NCBI GenBank assembly: GCA_916048095.2 | Contig: OU696597.1 | Span: 802,542-866,541, forward strand | Reading direction: 5' to 3' | Length of the DNA: 64,000 nt | Source of the DNA: Sacculina carcini | Lineage: Eukaryota > Arthropoda > Thecostraca > Sacculinidae | Shown: positions 34,845 through 53,528 of the stretch, piece by piece | Position numbering within the stretch: the first letter of the stretch is position 1 | Layout of the letters: each line of letters opens with the position of its first letter | Made by a program: the position numbers and the translations under genes | Notes under the pieces: model-generated | What the model was told of the DNA's origin: nothing | The model's database searches: none | What the model saw: only the letters and a program-made list of their open reading frames with translations

Positions 34845-37709
34845 TCATAGGGAAGCGTAAGGTGTAAGAGTGCGAGAAGTGGGATCAAAAGATTTAGCAA
34901 AAAGATATTTACGAAGTGAGGAGGAAAACCTACTAAAGGATGAAGAGGAAGTGATTGAGGAGGGAAGATCATTGTAGACCCGAGGCGCATAGAAAGAAAA
35001 GGATTTTGCGGACCAAGGTGACTCGTTGATAGCGCGAGGACAGGATAAAGGACGATGAACACGAGAATTAAAGTCATTAGAAGAAACTAGAAGATCAGAA
35101 AGATAGGACGGGGAAGAGCTATTGTGCAGAATTTTATATATGAGACAACACAGCCGAAAATGAATCCTAGGAATGATGGGAAGCCAGTGGAATTGGAACA
35201 AGAATTGAGAGGTATGGCGGCAAGGTGTAGGATGGAGCACAAAACGACAGGATTGATTAATAATTTTTTGAAGGATTTTCAGGGATTTGTTGGTAAGAAT
35301 GTAGTGGAGTGAGCTGCAATAATCAAGACGAGAGAGAACAAGAGACTGTATTAATTTAATAGAAGAAGGCTGGTCTAAACAGGATCGAATAGGGTATAGA
35401 CTGCGTAAAATCAAACGACAGGTGCGCGAAATAGAGACAACATTGTTTGAAAAGGACAAGTTGGAATCGAAGATAGCACCCAAGTTTCGAACAGAGGAAG
35501 ATACAGCGATTGGGAGTAATGGAGGAGAAATGCGCGGAGGGTGAAGGATAAGAAATTCAGACTTAGAAGTGTTGAGAATGAGGCGACGAGAGGTGGTCCA
35601 GGACGTAATATCAGAGAGAATATCATTGAGAAGAGTGGCATGAGAGAAAGGACAAGGAATTAGGAGTTGTATATCATCGGCATAAATATGGAAAGGAATG
35701 TTGTATTTACAAAGGACAGGACAGAGAGAAGACATGTAAAGATTGAAAAGAGTAGGACCCAAGATAGAACCTTGAGGGACACCAGAAATAAGAGAAGCAG
35801 ATTTTGAAACAGTTGAATTGAAGTTTACTGAAAAAGTGCGACCAGAGAGATAGGATTTGAGGAGAGACAATGCTGACGAGGATAGACCCAGAGAAGAAAG
35901 ATCATTGATGAGAATGGCATGATTGACAAGATCGAAGGCTAGAGACATATCGAGAAGAACAAGGAGAACTGATTGACGATAGGAAAATTTAGATAAGATT
36001 TCATGAGTAACTGAAATAAGGACGGATTCCGTAGAGTGACAGGAGCGAAACCCAGATTGGAAAGGATGAAGGACCTGGGAAATAAGGGGAGACAACTGGG
36101 AAAAAATAGCTGATTCAAGGAGTTTTGAAGGAAAGCTGAGAAGAGATATAGGACGGTAATTAGCGCATTCAGACGGATTTAATGTAGGTTTTTTAAGGAT
36201 AGGATGGACGATGGCATGTTTATCAGATAGGAATTGGCCATGAAGAAATGATGAATTAATGAGATGTAATAGATAAGGAACAAGAGAAAATATTGAAGGG
36301 GAGATAGCTCTAAAATTAATAGGATCAGCCGGAGAGGAGGAAATTTTGAGGGAAGATATCATGGTAAGAATATCTGAAAGATGTATTTGCGAGAATGAAG
36401 TGAATTGTAGAGACACACGAGTATGTGTAACAGGGATATTGGAAGAGGGGAGTTTAGACTGAACAGTTAGGACTTTATTAGTGAAATGAGAAGATAATTG
36501 AGAGGCAGTTAGATTAGATAAAGAGGAGTTAGATCGAGAACCAGTGAGAGAGTTTAGAGTTGTCCAAAGAGACTTAGGGGATCGGGAGAGCGAAGAGAGA
36601 CGGGAGGAGAAGTAATTTTGTTTAGCTGCAGACAAGGCCGAGATATAAGAAGAGCGGGAAACAGAGAAGGAAGACCAATCAGATGGATGAGATGTACGTT
36701 TCCAGATTCGTAGAAGTGAACGTTGATGTCTTTTCAATAGACGAAGTTGAGAGTTAAACCAAGGAGGAGAAGAATTAGTTGTATTGCGCCGGATAAGTAA
36801 AGGAAACAAAGAGTCACTGATTTTAGATAAAGCAGAAGATAGGTGGGGATAGATGTCCGAAGGATTCAGGAAATAAAGCGTTTGCAGAGGTAATAAGGAA
36901 TAAAGTAATAGGTAAAACTGCATCGGATCGAATTCTTTAAAGTTACGATAGGCAATCAAAGCAGGAGTATGAGGAGGCAGCGAGGCGAGACAAGGAAGAG
37001 TGGAAAGAAGAAGACTATGGTCAGACAAAGAAAGATCGGAAGGAAAGACAGTTACATTGGAGGGGGAATTGTCGGTAGAAAGGACAGGCGATGGGAAAAG
37101 GATAAGATCTAAGGAATGACCGGATATATGAGTAGGCGAGGAAACAGGAGAGAACAAACCATGAGAGTCTAAGATAGTTAGAAATTGAGAAGCAAGGACA
37201 TTAGAGCTAGGCGAATCCACCCAAAAGTTGAAATCGCCTAGGATAATAAAGCGACTAGAGAAAGAGGATATGATGCAGTCGAGGAGAGTAGGAAATTCAG
37301 TGAAAAAAGAAGAGCAAGTGCCAGGATGATTATGGCGATAAATGATGGTGATACAGAACTTCGGAGAAGAAGGCGGTGAAAGTTGTAGAGCAAGGAATTC
37401 AAAGGATGAGAAAGAACAAAGAGACGGAAAGGATAAGACTGAAACATGTAGAGATTTAGAGAAAATGCAGCCCACTCCACCACCGAAAGACTTGGTATTT
37501 GACCTAGATTTGTGTAGGAAGGAGTAACCTGTGGGAATGTTAGAGGAGAAAGAAGGAATGTCGGAGTCAAAGAGCCAGGTTTCAACAAGACACAAAATTG
37601 CGAGAGAGTGGAGGGATAGGATATGGCAGAGATGAGTAGTTTTATTGCGACAGGAACGAATGTTAATAAATCCAATAGGAATATTAGACCAAAGAGAGGA
37701 ACTAGACAA
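34845..37709 (-). CDS. LINE ORF2: endonuclease-reverse transcriptase, intact
   Basis: An uninterrupted 954-codon frame ending TGA/TAA-type stop at 34845. The N-terminal apurinic-like endonuclease (about residues 10-240) keeps NIRS, LVETWL, TIIYRHNHP, ILGDFNFW (near 158), HSLDLI and LSDHSLL, so its catalytic Asn, Glu, Asp and His positions appear present. The reverse transcriptase (about 480-750) keeps YRPISLL, the catalytic AFDLVNH (near 591), SGVPQGSILGP (near 642) and YADD (676-679). The C-terminal part has SRLDYCSSL and APRVYNDLP. The frame opens with TTG rather than ATG at 37709, so translation would need reinitiation, a frameshift from ORF1 or a non-AUG start. Intact frame suggests a young, possibly active copy. 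Confidence 0.88.
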   Translation of the reverse strand: MSSSSLWSNIPIGFINIRSCRNKTTHLCHILSLHSLAILCLVETWLFDSDIPSFSSNIPTGYSFLHKSRSNTKSFGGGVGCIFSKSLHVSVLSFPSLCSFSSFEFLALQLSPPSSPKFCITIIYRHNHPGTCSSFFTEFPTLLDCIISSFSSRFIILGDFNFWVDSPSSNVLASQFLTILDSHGLFSPVSSPTHISGHSLDLILFPSPVLSTDNSPSNVTVFPSDLSLSDHSLLLSTLPCLASLPPHTPALIAYRNFKEFDPMQFYLLLYSLLPLQTLYFLNPSDIYPHLSSALSKISDSLFPLLIRRNTTNSSPPWFNSQLRLLKRHQRSLLRIWKRTSHPSDWSSFSVSRSSYISALSAAKQNYFSSRLSSLSRSPKSLWTTLNSLTGSRSNSSLSNLTASQLSSHFTNKVLTVQSKLPSSNIPVTHTRVSLQFTSFSQIHLSDILTMISSLKISSSPADPINFRAISPSIFSLVPYLLHLINSSFLHGQFLSDKHAIVHPILKKPTLNPSECANYRPISLLSFPSKLLESAIFSQLSPLISQVLHPFQSGFRSCHSTESVLISVTHEILSKFSYRQSVLLVLLDMSLAFDLVNHAILINDLSSLGLSSSALSLLKSYLSGRTFSVNFNSTVSKSASLISGVPQGSILGPTLFNLYMSSLCPVLCKYNIPFHIYADDIQLLIPCPFSHATLLNDILSDITSWTTSRRLILNTSKSEFLILHPPRISPPLLPIAVSSSVRNLGAIFDSNLSFSNNVVSISRTCRLILRSLYPIRSCLDQPSSIKLIQSLVLSRLDYCSSLHYILTNKSLKILQKIINQSCRFVLHPTPCRHTSQFLFQFHWLPIIPRIHFRLCCLIYKILHNSSSPSYLSDLLVSSNDFNSRVHRPLSCPRAINESPWSAKSFSFYAPRVYNDLPSSITSSSSFSRFSSSLRKYLFAKSFDPTSRTLTPYASL

Positions 37710-37757
37710 GGAAGAGCGATTAGAGGAATGCTTAGGAGAGGATGCTTGGGAGGCTAG

Positions 37758-38675
37758 TCAGGTGGAAGAAGGAGAAACGGACGGACCGGAGGACATAGTG
37801 CGGAGCCGGATAGAATTTCTTACAGCCAAGAAAGAAGGACAGGAAGAGCTGAAAGATGAATGGTTATGTGGACGCAAGGACGAAGCACAATTGTTGCACC
37901 ATTCAGGTGCTGAGCGGTCACAGTCACCAGACCTATGAGGGCCTGCACAATGACCACACATCACCGGACGTGTGCAGTGTGTTTCTTTGTGGCCGAGACC
38001 AGCACATCGACCACAGTGAGCTACCCAGTAACGATCGTAAACTGGGCATGAGCGCAGTTCGATGAAGAGACGGTCACCGGCATTTTTGATGACTGAACGC
38101 ACAGCTGGTGAAACAGACAAAACAGCATGTGATATATTATTACGAGGAGTGGTGAGAAATAAAAGTTTGATCTCCGAGTCAGGCACAGATGACAGACAGT
38201 AATTTTTTTGCTTTAGTGAAGAAACGAAAGAATCAGAAGAAAAGTTGGGAGGAATGTTAGCCATAGTAATCTTCGGGCGAAGTTGTGTGGCAGTCGGCAG
38301 TGAGACTTCAGCGTCCGGCATGGCCATGCGAACACGATCGGCAGCCTTTTTGGCTGTAGCGGCGGAATCGCAGCGCAGCACCAGTCCGCCATTGACAGCA
38401 GGGCGCGAGGCAGACACCGGAATATCGCGCAGAGCCGGAGCAACAGACGATGTCGAAATGGGCGAGTTAGTCTTCGACTTTAAAACCACAGCATGTGACT
38501 GTTTCGGTTGAGGAGACGGTCGTGGAGTGGTAGAGGAATCCTGTGGTGGCTGACGTAGTTCATTTAGAGTGCCCTCAATGGTCTGCAGGCGCTGGCCAAA
38601 CGAAGAGAAATCTCCAGCCAACTGGATCGCGAACTTAGCTCGACCAAGACAGGGAGAACACACCCAATTGACCAT
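37758..38675 (-). CDS. LINE ORF1: gag-like protein with zinc knuckles, N-truncated
   Basis: 305 codons from ATG. It starts VNWVCSPCLGRAK, which resembles the end of a PHD finger found in ORF1 of many CR1-clade elements, followed by a coiled-coil-like stretch and a region with RPKITMANIPPNF. Near the C-terminus are CCHC-type knuckles: CGRCAGLGHKETHC, then CGHCAGPHRSGDC and a third Cys/His cluster. It would bind element RNA. The missing first half of the PHD finger indicates 5' truncation on insertion. Confidence 0.8.
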   Translation of the reverse strand: MVNWVCSPCLGRAKFAIQLAGDFSSFGQRLQTIEGTLNELRQPPQDSSTTPRPSPQPKQSHAVVLKSKTNSPISTSSVAPALRDIPVSASRPAVNGGLVLRCDSAATAKKAADRVRMAMPDAEVSLPTATQLRPKITMANIPPNFSSDSFVSSLKQKNYCLSSVPDSEIKLLFLTTPRNNISHAVLSVSPAVRSVIKNAGDRLFIELRSCPVYDRYWVAHCGRCAGLGHKETHCTRPVMCGHCAGPHRSGDCDRSAPEWCNNCASSLRPHNHSSFSSSCPSFLAVRNSIRLRTMSSGPSVSPSST

Positions 38676-39024
38676 TTTCAGTCAAGCTAATTCATATTAG
38701 AGTTCTGTTAAGCTAATTCATATTCCAAAAGAGCTATGTAGTTATTAGATTACATTATGTTTTGAGCATATTACATTTTTGTACCAGAATTTCAATATTT
38801 TCGTTATTCAGTTTTTGTGCCATGCAATTTATCTATAATTACTTCATTCATTGCAATTCACGCTGGACATTTTTTATTTACATTGTTTAGAAACGTTCAT
38901 ATCCGACACCATTGTGTCCAATGCGGCATTTGATAAACAGTACACATGCTCTTATATACTGGCGATTTTGTTGCATATTTTGTAAGAGTTTTTGAATTGC
39001 TTAGTGTATTTCGGCTGGCTTACA
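38676..39024. other. Intergenic between LINE and APIP
   Basis: AT-rich, no exon. A near-duplicate segment containing ATGAATTAGCTTRAC occurs twice at the LINE edge (about 38680 and 38707). Confidence 0.4.
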
Positions 39025-39690
39025 ATGGAAACGAATGTAGTTGATTGTGATACGAGCGGTGACTACATCAAATAGCTTATTCCTGAGCTGCTCAAACAAT
39101 TCTATTCTCTCGGCTGGGTTTCTGGAACCGGAGGAGGCATCAGTATTCGTCATCAGAACACGGCTTTTTTCGCTCCTTCGGGTGTACAGAAAGAACGCGT
39201 TCAACCTGAAGACCTTTTCATTCAGGATTTGGCTTCCAAGCAGGTATTGCACGCGCCCGCTGGTCTGCGACAGAGCGCGTGCACACCCATTTTCCATGCA
39301 ATATTCAGCCTGCGCGACGCCCAAGCCGTGATACACACGCATTCCCGACACGCCGTCCTCGCCACGTTGCTCTGGCCTGGACACGAGTTCAGCGTTGCGA
39401 ATCTGGAGATGATTAAGGGAGTGTATGATCCGTGCGAGCAGCGATATTTGCACTTCAACGAGACTCTCACACTACCGATCATTGAGAACACTTATCACGA
39501 GGCAGATTTGGTGGATGACATCAGAGAGGCAGTTGAACGATATCCCCATGCATCAGCCGTGCTGGTGCGTCGTCATGGTGTTTATGTGTGGGGCGATTCT
39601 TGGCAACGTGCCAAAGGCGTGTGTGAATGTCTCGACTATATCTTCCAGCTGTGTATAGATATGAAACGTCTGGGAATCGATGAAAAATAG
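39025..39690 (+). pseudogene. APIP: APIP (methylthioribulose-1-phosphate dehydratase), in-frame TAG
   Basis: APIP/MtnB dehydrates 5-methylthioribulose-1-phosphate in methionine salvage. From ATG 39025 the frame reads 16 codons (METNVVDCDTSGDYIK), then TAG at 39073-39075, then LIPELLKQFYSLGWVSGTGG and continues without a break to TAG at 39688-39690. With the stop counted as codon 17, the zinc ligands are His104 and His106 (VIHTHS) and His184 (RRHGVYVWG), the acid is Glu128 (EMIKG) and the substrate-site Cys is 86 (CTPIF). All five sit exactly 11 positions before the human equivalents (115, 117, 195, 139, 97), so the body is intact. It is intronless, unlike vertebrate APIP. The stop may be a recent nonsense change, a base error, or evidence that the true 5' exon splices at AAATAG|CTT. 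I label it broken, but function may persist. Confidence 0.8.
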
Positions 39691-39950
39691 TGCACAGTAT
39701 CAAGGAATGACGCAGGTGTAACGCTTTCATGGGCACCCTCTAATTTATCTTGTATTTTTCGATTCCACCACTCGTACCACTTCTTCAGTTTTTCGCCTCG
39801 TATTTAGAAAAACCTGCAGAACATCTCTTTACTCACCTATTATACTGTCATTGAAGATGGTATGAACTATTTTTGGCGGAGGAAACACCAGCGTAAACCA
39901 GCATCTATCAACCGGATTGGTGCATACGCCCGGGCATATCCACCAATCCG
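39691..39950. other. 3' flank of APIP
   Basis: No gene. Ends in a short GC-richer segment just before the SINE. Confidence 0.35.
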
Positions 39951-39952
39951 GA

Positions 39953-40425
39953 GCATTGTGGGTACACGGTGTAGTGGAAGAACACCCGCCTCACAAGCGG
40001 GATGTCCGTGGTTCGAAACCCGTCTGAGGATCATTGGGCGAATTCTATTATCCAACAGTCCCTGTTCACCCAGCAGTAAATTATGGTACCAGATATCAGT
40101 CATGTGTTTTGCTTAAATTCTTGAGCGTTCTGCATTCTGGGGAGGTCCGTCGTTCAAAACCCGGCTGAGGATAATTATCATTGGGTAAATTCCATAATAC
40201 ATCAGCCCCTGTCCACCCAGCAGAAAATGATGGTACCAGATATCAGTCATGTGTTGTCATGCATTCTCTGCAGAGGTGGCCCTCTCTAATACGTCTTCCG
40301 TCCTTGTGGCACCATAGCATGGAGAGGGTTGGTTCTGCGGTGACAGCGAGCTGCATGGGACACACCTGTATGTTCATAAGCTTCGGTTTCTTCCCGTGTA
40401 GCAGCTGTCACTTACAGCTTTAACC
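39953..40425 (+). mobile_element. Two tRNA-Val-derived SINEs in tandem, plus strand
   Basis: The first has a tRNA-like head (ACGGTGTAGTGG, CCCGCCTCACAAGCGGG, GGTTCGAAACC) at about 39960-40022 and a shortened body to about 40120. The second, lacking most of the tRNA head but keeping CGTTCAAAACCCGG, runs about 40125-40425 and ends GTAGCAGCTGTCACTTACAG. Same family as 10660 and 22183, opposite strand. Confidence 0.8.
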
Positions 40426-41273
40426 GGCCTTTAACCGTTGACTATAAAAAAAACAGACGGTTATACTGTAAATTGCACAGAAGTGGCTGAGATCGTGCCC
40501 AAACACTACGATAATGTGCTGCGATTTGTTTGAATGTGCAATATTGAAATTTGCTTGCGGTTAAATTAGTGTGTGAACTATATAAATTAGTTTTAAGGGA
40601 GGGGCGGACACAATATTTTTAGCGTAGCTGATCCATGCACCTGTTGACCGTTGCTGTTGATTTTGAGACGAATCTGGTCCTGAATGCGACAATATCGCGT
40701 TGTGGATTGCGTTTGCCTGTTTGAGCATATTGATCGGTGTTTCTTGATTTTTATTCAACCTTGTCAAGTTGTCAATTGTGACAGCTGGGACAGACGAGTA
40801 TATGTGAGGTAATTTAATATTTCTAACGACTTCTATTGTAATATAATGTAAGTGAAATCCCAGGTCTCTATTTTTTAGTTTTTAATCGATAATGTTTGAT
40901 CAGGGCCCAATACCTCGATCATGCACTTTTATCGTCGACAGTCAGCTAGAGAAGAGCAACAATTTTCGGAAAAGTAAACGAAGTATTATATGTTAACTGT
41001 GTCGTTTCGAAATACAATACAAGTAGACATATCGTTTTGCCCCTTTCTTCTAGCGTAACTTCATAACATTTTGTGGGTTTTTTGTTGATATTATCTCGAT
41101 TATCTGCCAAAATCAATCCGTTCATGTATGGTTTTGTCTAAATCAGTGAAAACTGTGAAAATCAGTGACACGTGGCTTGTTTTACAGACCTCTTCTGCCG
41201 TTTTTGTCGTTTATTCCTACACGTTGGCCTGTTTGTGCGAGTATATGCTGGCTTGTTCGTGAAAACAGCCGAC
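40426..41273. other. Upstream region of ACTR1
   Basis: No exon recognised. Probably the promoter and 5' leader of the Arp1 gene. Confidence 0.4.
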
Positions 41274-49120
<7,847 letters not shown>

Positions 49121-50237
49121 CACAGCCGCAATCTCCTCCTCCTCACCTCTCTGTGTGTGTTGCTCTCTTTACTCTGTTATCACCGCTGATCTGGCAGAAT
49201 CATTATTCTAAGACGGACAGCAATGCAGGGCGAGTGAAAGTGTGTCAGTGTATAATGCACGTGTTTGTTGTTGTATTTTGTCTCAGAGAGTGGACGATGT
49301 TTCGCCAAGGCCACAATGTCTGAATTGGCAATCGCGCACAGCTACATTTTTGTATATTTATAAAAAATGTACGTTTGCATGCGTGTATGTATGTGTGTGT
49401 GTGTTTTCAAGTTTGATTTTTGGTGTGTATTTGCGACTGACTTCAGGAGAAACCCCAGTATTTTTTGCAGGTGAACCACGAAATTCCGCTTTAAAACGAC
49501 TTTCATTCCAAGTGTCTATTTTTCTACGGAAAATTTCACTTTTTGTGTGCCCTCAAAATTTCGGCCGTTAGCGCATTCTTGCCCTATATTTTTCCCGGGT
49601 TTTTATGCTTGGGGTTTTCGCGCTGCCTGCTTGTTTCATATCCACTCTAGTCTATCTCCTTCGTTTGTTGTTTGTGTGTTTGTTACGCTCATACCGTTTC
49701 CATGACAACGATACACTACGAGAATATGCTATTGTGAGTGTGTGTGTGTGTATGTGTTTGTAAGGAGTGTAGTTAAACTTGTAAGTATTCTTCTAAGAAG
49801 TCCAAAAATGGCCAAATTTACTGCCTTGTAGCTTCCATAAATATACATACACACAATGACTGACAGACACACTCTATTTTTCAACTCTATATTTTATATT
49901 GATTTATTTTTATATATATATATTTATTTTATATTTATTTACTTTATATTTTATTTTACTCTATATTTTTAAAGTCTATTTTTACTCTATTTTTCACTCT
50001 ATATTCCAACTCTGCCCACTCATTGCGTCATGATTGTAGATTAATTGGCCTAGTTTTTGTGTGTGCGACAACTTTTTGCCATAGAAGTCGCGCATTCATC
50101 AGATAAATTCAATAAATACAAAACGCTATTATTCTAGGCATATAGGCATGGTGGAATGTTAGCAGGTGCATATCAGAAGGAAACTGGACAAATACAACAC
50201 CTTTTTGTCTATAGTTCTTGGCTGTCATTAACACAAC
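49121..50237. other. 3' flank of ACTR1, intergenic
   Basis: Likely 3' UTR then AT-rich DNA with a (TATTTTAT)-rich block at 49890-49990. No exon recognised. Confidence 0.4.
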
Positions 50238-50604
50238 CATAGATAACAGTAGACCTGGATTGGACACTCGTCGGCTGAAAGGGACCGGCGACTGCCGTAA
50301 GGTACCCAAATGCAAAGTTAAAATATAGCCAATTTATACCATTTAAATATCATCATTGGTTTTTATTTAGTGTATTGAACATTTTTAAGGTATATTTGAC
50401 AGCATAATTCAATTATAAACGAGTATTAACAGATAATTCATGAATATGCTGGCTGATGTTCGCTAGTGGTTATTTATTAAATTACTTTCATCCATGTAAT
50501 TATATGCCATGGGCTTGTCTTACTAGTAATCTTAGTTAATTTCTTTTTTCTTTTTTTCAAACACGGCAAAATGAGTGTCAAATCCAGGTCTACTGTTATC
50601 TATG
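50238..50604. mobile_element. 367-bp MITE with 32-bp inverted repeats
   Basis: Both ends begin CATAGATAACAGTAGACCTG. The 32-bp arms differ at one base. Both flanks are ACACAAC, an apparent 7-bp target duplication. The interior is AT-rich and non-coding. Confidence 0.8.
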
Positions 50605-51114
50605 ACACAACTAATCTATCAATACTGACAAATCGCCCAGCGAAGTATAAAAAACACACAAAAGCGAGGCATTTCGGTGTGAAATTATTGCTGGAATATT
50701 TCCTTGTTGTTTGGACAATAATAATTAAATTATAATCAATATTATAATTATTATTGCTGCTAGAATACACACAATGTACAACGCCAAAAACACTATCCTC
50801 CTCTCTCTCCCTCTGTCTTCCGTTCTCCCCTACTCTACCCGCACACTCGCGTAATTGTACAGCTCTCGTGTGGATAGCAGAGATATTTCAGATTGATTGT
50901 CTGCAAAAAAGCCCGCCCGCTGTGGCTGTGCAAGCAAGCTCCAAGACACACACACACACATAATGACGATGTGGGGTAAAAGGGAAGGGGGTTACGAACC
51001 TCCCTTTGCTCCCTTTCCACCGAAACAACACTGAATATTGCTCAACAAATCATCATTCAGCTAGAATATGCGATAATATAAAATATACGTCATGTGTTTG
51101 TGAAGCAGCGGTGG
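50605..51114. other. Intergenic, no gene seen
   Basis: AT-rich at the start, a CT-rich patch at 50800-50840 and a (CA) tract at 50945-50962. Nothing coding. Confidence 0.4.
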
Positions 51115-51510
51115 ACTGATTGAAGAACGAATTAGACAGGAAAAAAGAGGCAAGGAATGAAGACGAAGAGAGACAGAACATAAAGAAAGTCACAAGATGA
51201 AACATGGAAATAGAACGAATGAGGCGCGAAAACCAGCAAGGAATGCAAAAGAATGAGACACAGAACATAAAGCACGTCGCAAGAAACATGACAATATAGC
51301 GAATGAGGCGAGGAGTGAAGAGAAAGAGAGATAGAACAGATAGAACAGAACATAAAGGATGTCACAAGATGAAACATGGAAATAGAACGAATGAGGCAAG
51401 GAATGAAGAGAAAAAGATACAGACATAACAGAAATAGATACAGAAAATAGAGGTCAAGACAATAAATAAGACAAATAAAGACAGGTGTCACAAGATGAAA
51501 CATGGAATAA
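51115..51510. repeat. Minisatellite with GTCACAAGATGAAACATGG units
   Basis: Irregular tandem units containing GAACATAAAGRAYGTCACAA, ATGGAAATAGAACGAATGAG and GGCAAGGAATGAAGAGAAAG, at about 51180, 51260, 51350 and 51490. It lies just 3' of RIC1. Confidence 0.75.
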
Positions 51511-51555
51511 TGGGGAAAAATTAGTAGAAAAATAGACAGCGAATGAGAGAAGCAG

Positions 51556-52209
51556 TCACATCACACAACACCCGCCACTATTACTCTGTTCTGTATCTGT
51601 CGGAGAAGCAGAACTATTTCGTTGTCGCATTGTGGAACTGGAACCTGACACCTCGCCGGTAGAAGAACCGGTCGAGTGGTGTCGGGGAGAACTGTGTCTG
51701 CTGCTGTCTGTGTGTCTTTGAACAGACTCGCTGTCAAACACATCATCATCACTGCCATCATCATCGTTCATATCTTCCATGCTGCCTTCATCAACATCCA
51801 CACAGCGCCGAATATCCGCCGACGAAATGGACAATAGTCGAGAATCGCCGCCGCCGCCATCCGCGTCATTATTGTCGCCAGTCGCTGGCGGTGTGACGTC
51901 ACAAGATGACATCATCCTCATGGCAGAGCTGATGGTAGCAGTGGTGGTGTTATTACTGCTCAGCAACTGGCGATCGGCCAAAACCAACAGCCGACAATAT
52001 CCACTGCTGCTCAAATACACACAAACACACACGCACATTTTTAAATACACACACATATATATAATCATACACATATATACATACATACACAAATACACAC
52101 ACAGAGATATACACATACACACAGAGAGGCACAAACATACATACAAACACATTTACACTTATATACTCACACACAAACACACACACACACAAACACACAA
52201 ACACACAAG

Positions 52210-52259
<50 letters not shown>

Positions 52260-52646
52260 AACATACACGCACAAACAAACACACAAACAGAAACACACAG
52301 TGTTTTAATTTTATTTACAGAAAATCATATAAAGGTAAAACATACATAGATGAAACAATGAAACAACCAGCTTCAAGTTTCTTTGAAATGTTCTAGTCGT
52401 ACAATAAGCTGTGTTTATTAATTTTAGCCATTGTAACGTGTTTTTATGCATCCTATGTTCTATTACTCTCAACTATTTGTCCTTTCTACTGTTACTTTTT
52501 CATTTGTAGTGTATTATTTGCACGAAAAACACATTTTACTTTGACTGCAAACACATCGATTATTATTTGTTAATATATTGCGAAATATTGAGTATATTGC
52601 GTGTGTAAAGCGTGTGGATATAGTATGAGTATGTAGGCAGGGGTAC

Positions 52647-52702
<56 letters not shown>

Positions 52703-53358
52703 CTATGTAGATATATTGTGAGTATGTGTAGATATATTGTGATCATGTGTAGATGCATGTGTGCATGAGAACATTGTGTGTGTGTATATTACAGTGTAGC
52801 ATCTGAAACAATACAAACACTTATAACAAACAATATAACGCTTGATAAAGCATATAAATATAACCCTGTTAATGCACATGACAAGTGTATGATTATATGT
52901 GAATTTACAATACAATTGAATTGAATATTTTCACAGTAAGTCTGGAGTAAAGTCACAATAAGAGTCACCGCTATTAACTATGTCATTTATAATTTGTCAT
53001 AGAAACGCACCAGTGTTGTTGAGCCCAGTTATAGAGCAGCTGAACGATGGAGGAGAGCCGACGATGCACGAGCTTGTCTGGCAAACACGCCGCTAAATTG
53101 ACAGCTCGCACCACGGCCATTGAGTCGGACAGAACAAGAGCTAACAACAGCGACCACTGCACACATTCGGCCTCCAAGAATATCTGCAACAAGTACCTAC
53201 ACAAACACACATGTAAATATAGCTCTCTCAAACACACAGCCACACACACACACATCGAAACACAAACACACATCAATAGAGCTCACACACACACATGTAA
53301 ATACAACTCTCACACACACAAGCATACCCACATCGAAACACAAACACACACGAATAAA

Positions 53359-53448
<90 letters not shown>

Positions 53449-53454
53449 ATAGGG

Positions 53455-53528
<74 letters not shown>

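Larger units (their letters stand above)
34640..38675 (-). mobile_element. CR1/L2-like non-LTR retrotransposon, nearly full length
   Basis: About 4.0 kb on the minus strand: gag-like ORF1, endonuclease-RT ORF2, and a short 3' UTR ending GTGAGCGCTATACAAATACA followed by (TTG)n at 34646-34670, with a second (TTG)n internal at about 34705-34723. The same 3' end occurs at 13886. The 5' end is truncated, since ORF1 begins inside a PHD-like finger. No clear target duplication found. Confidence 0.85.
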
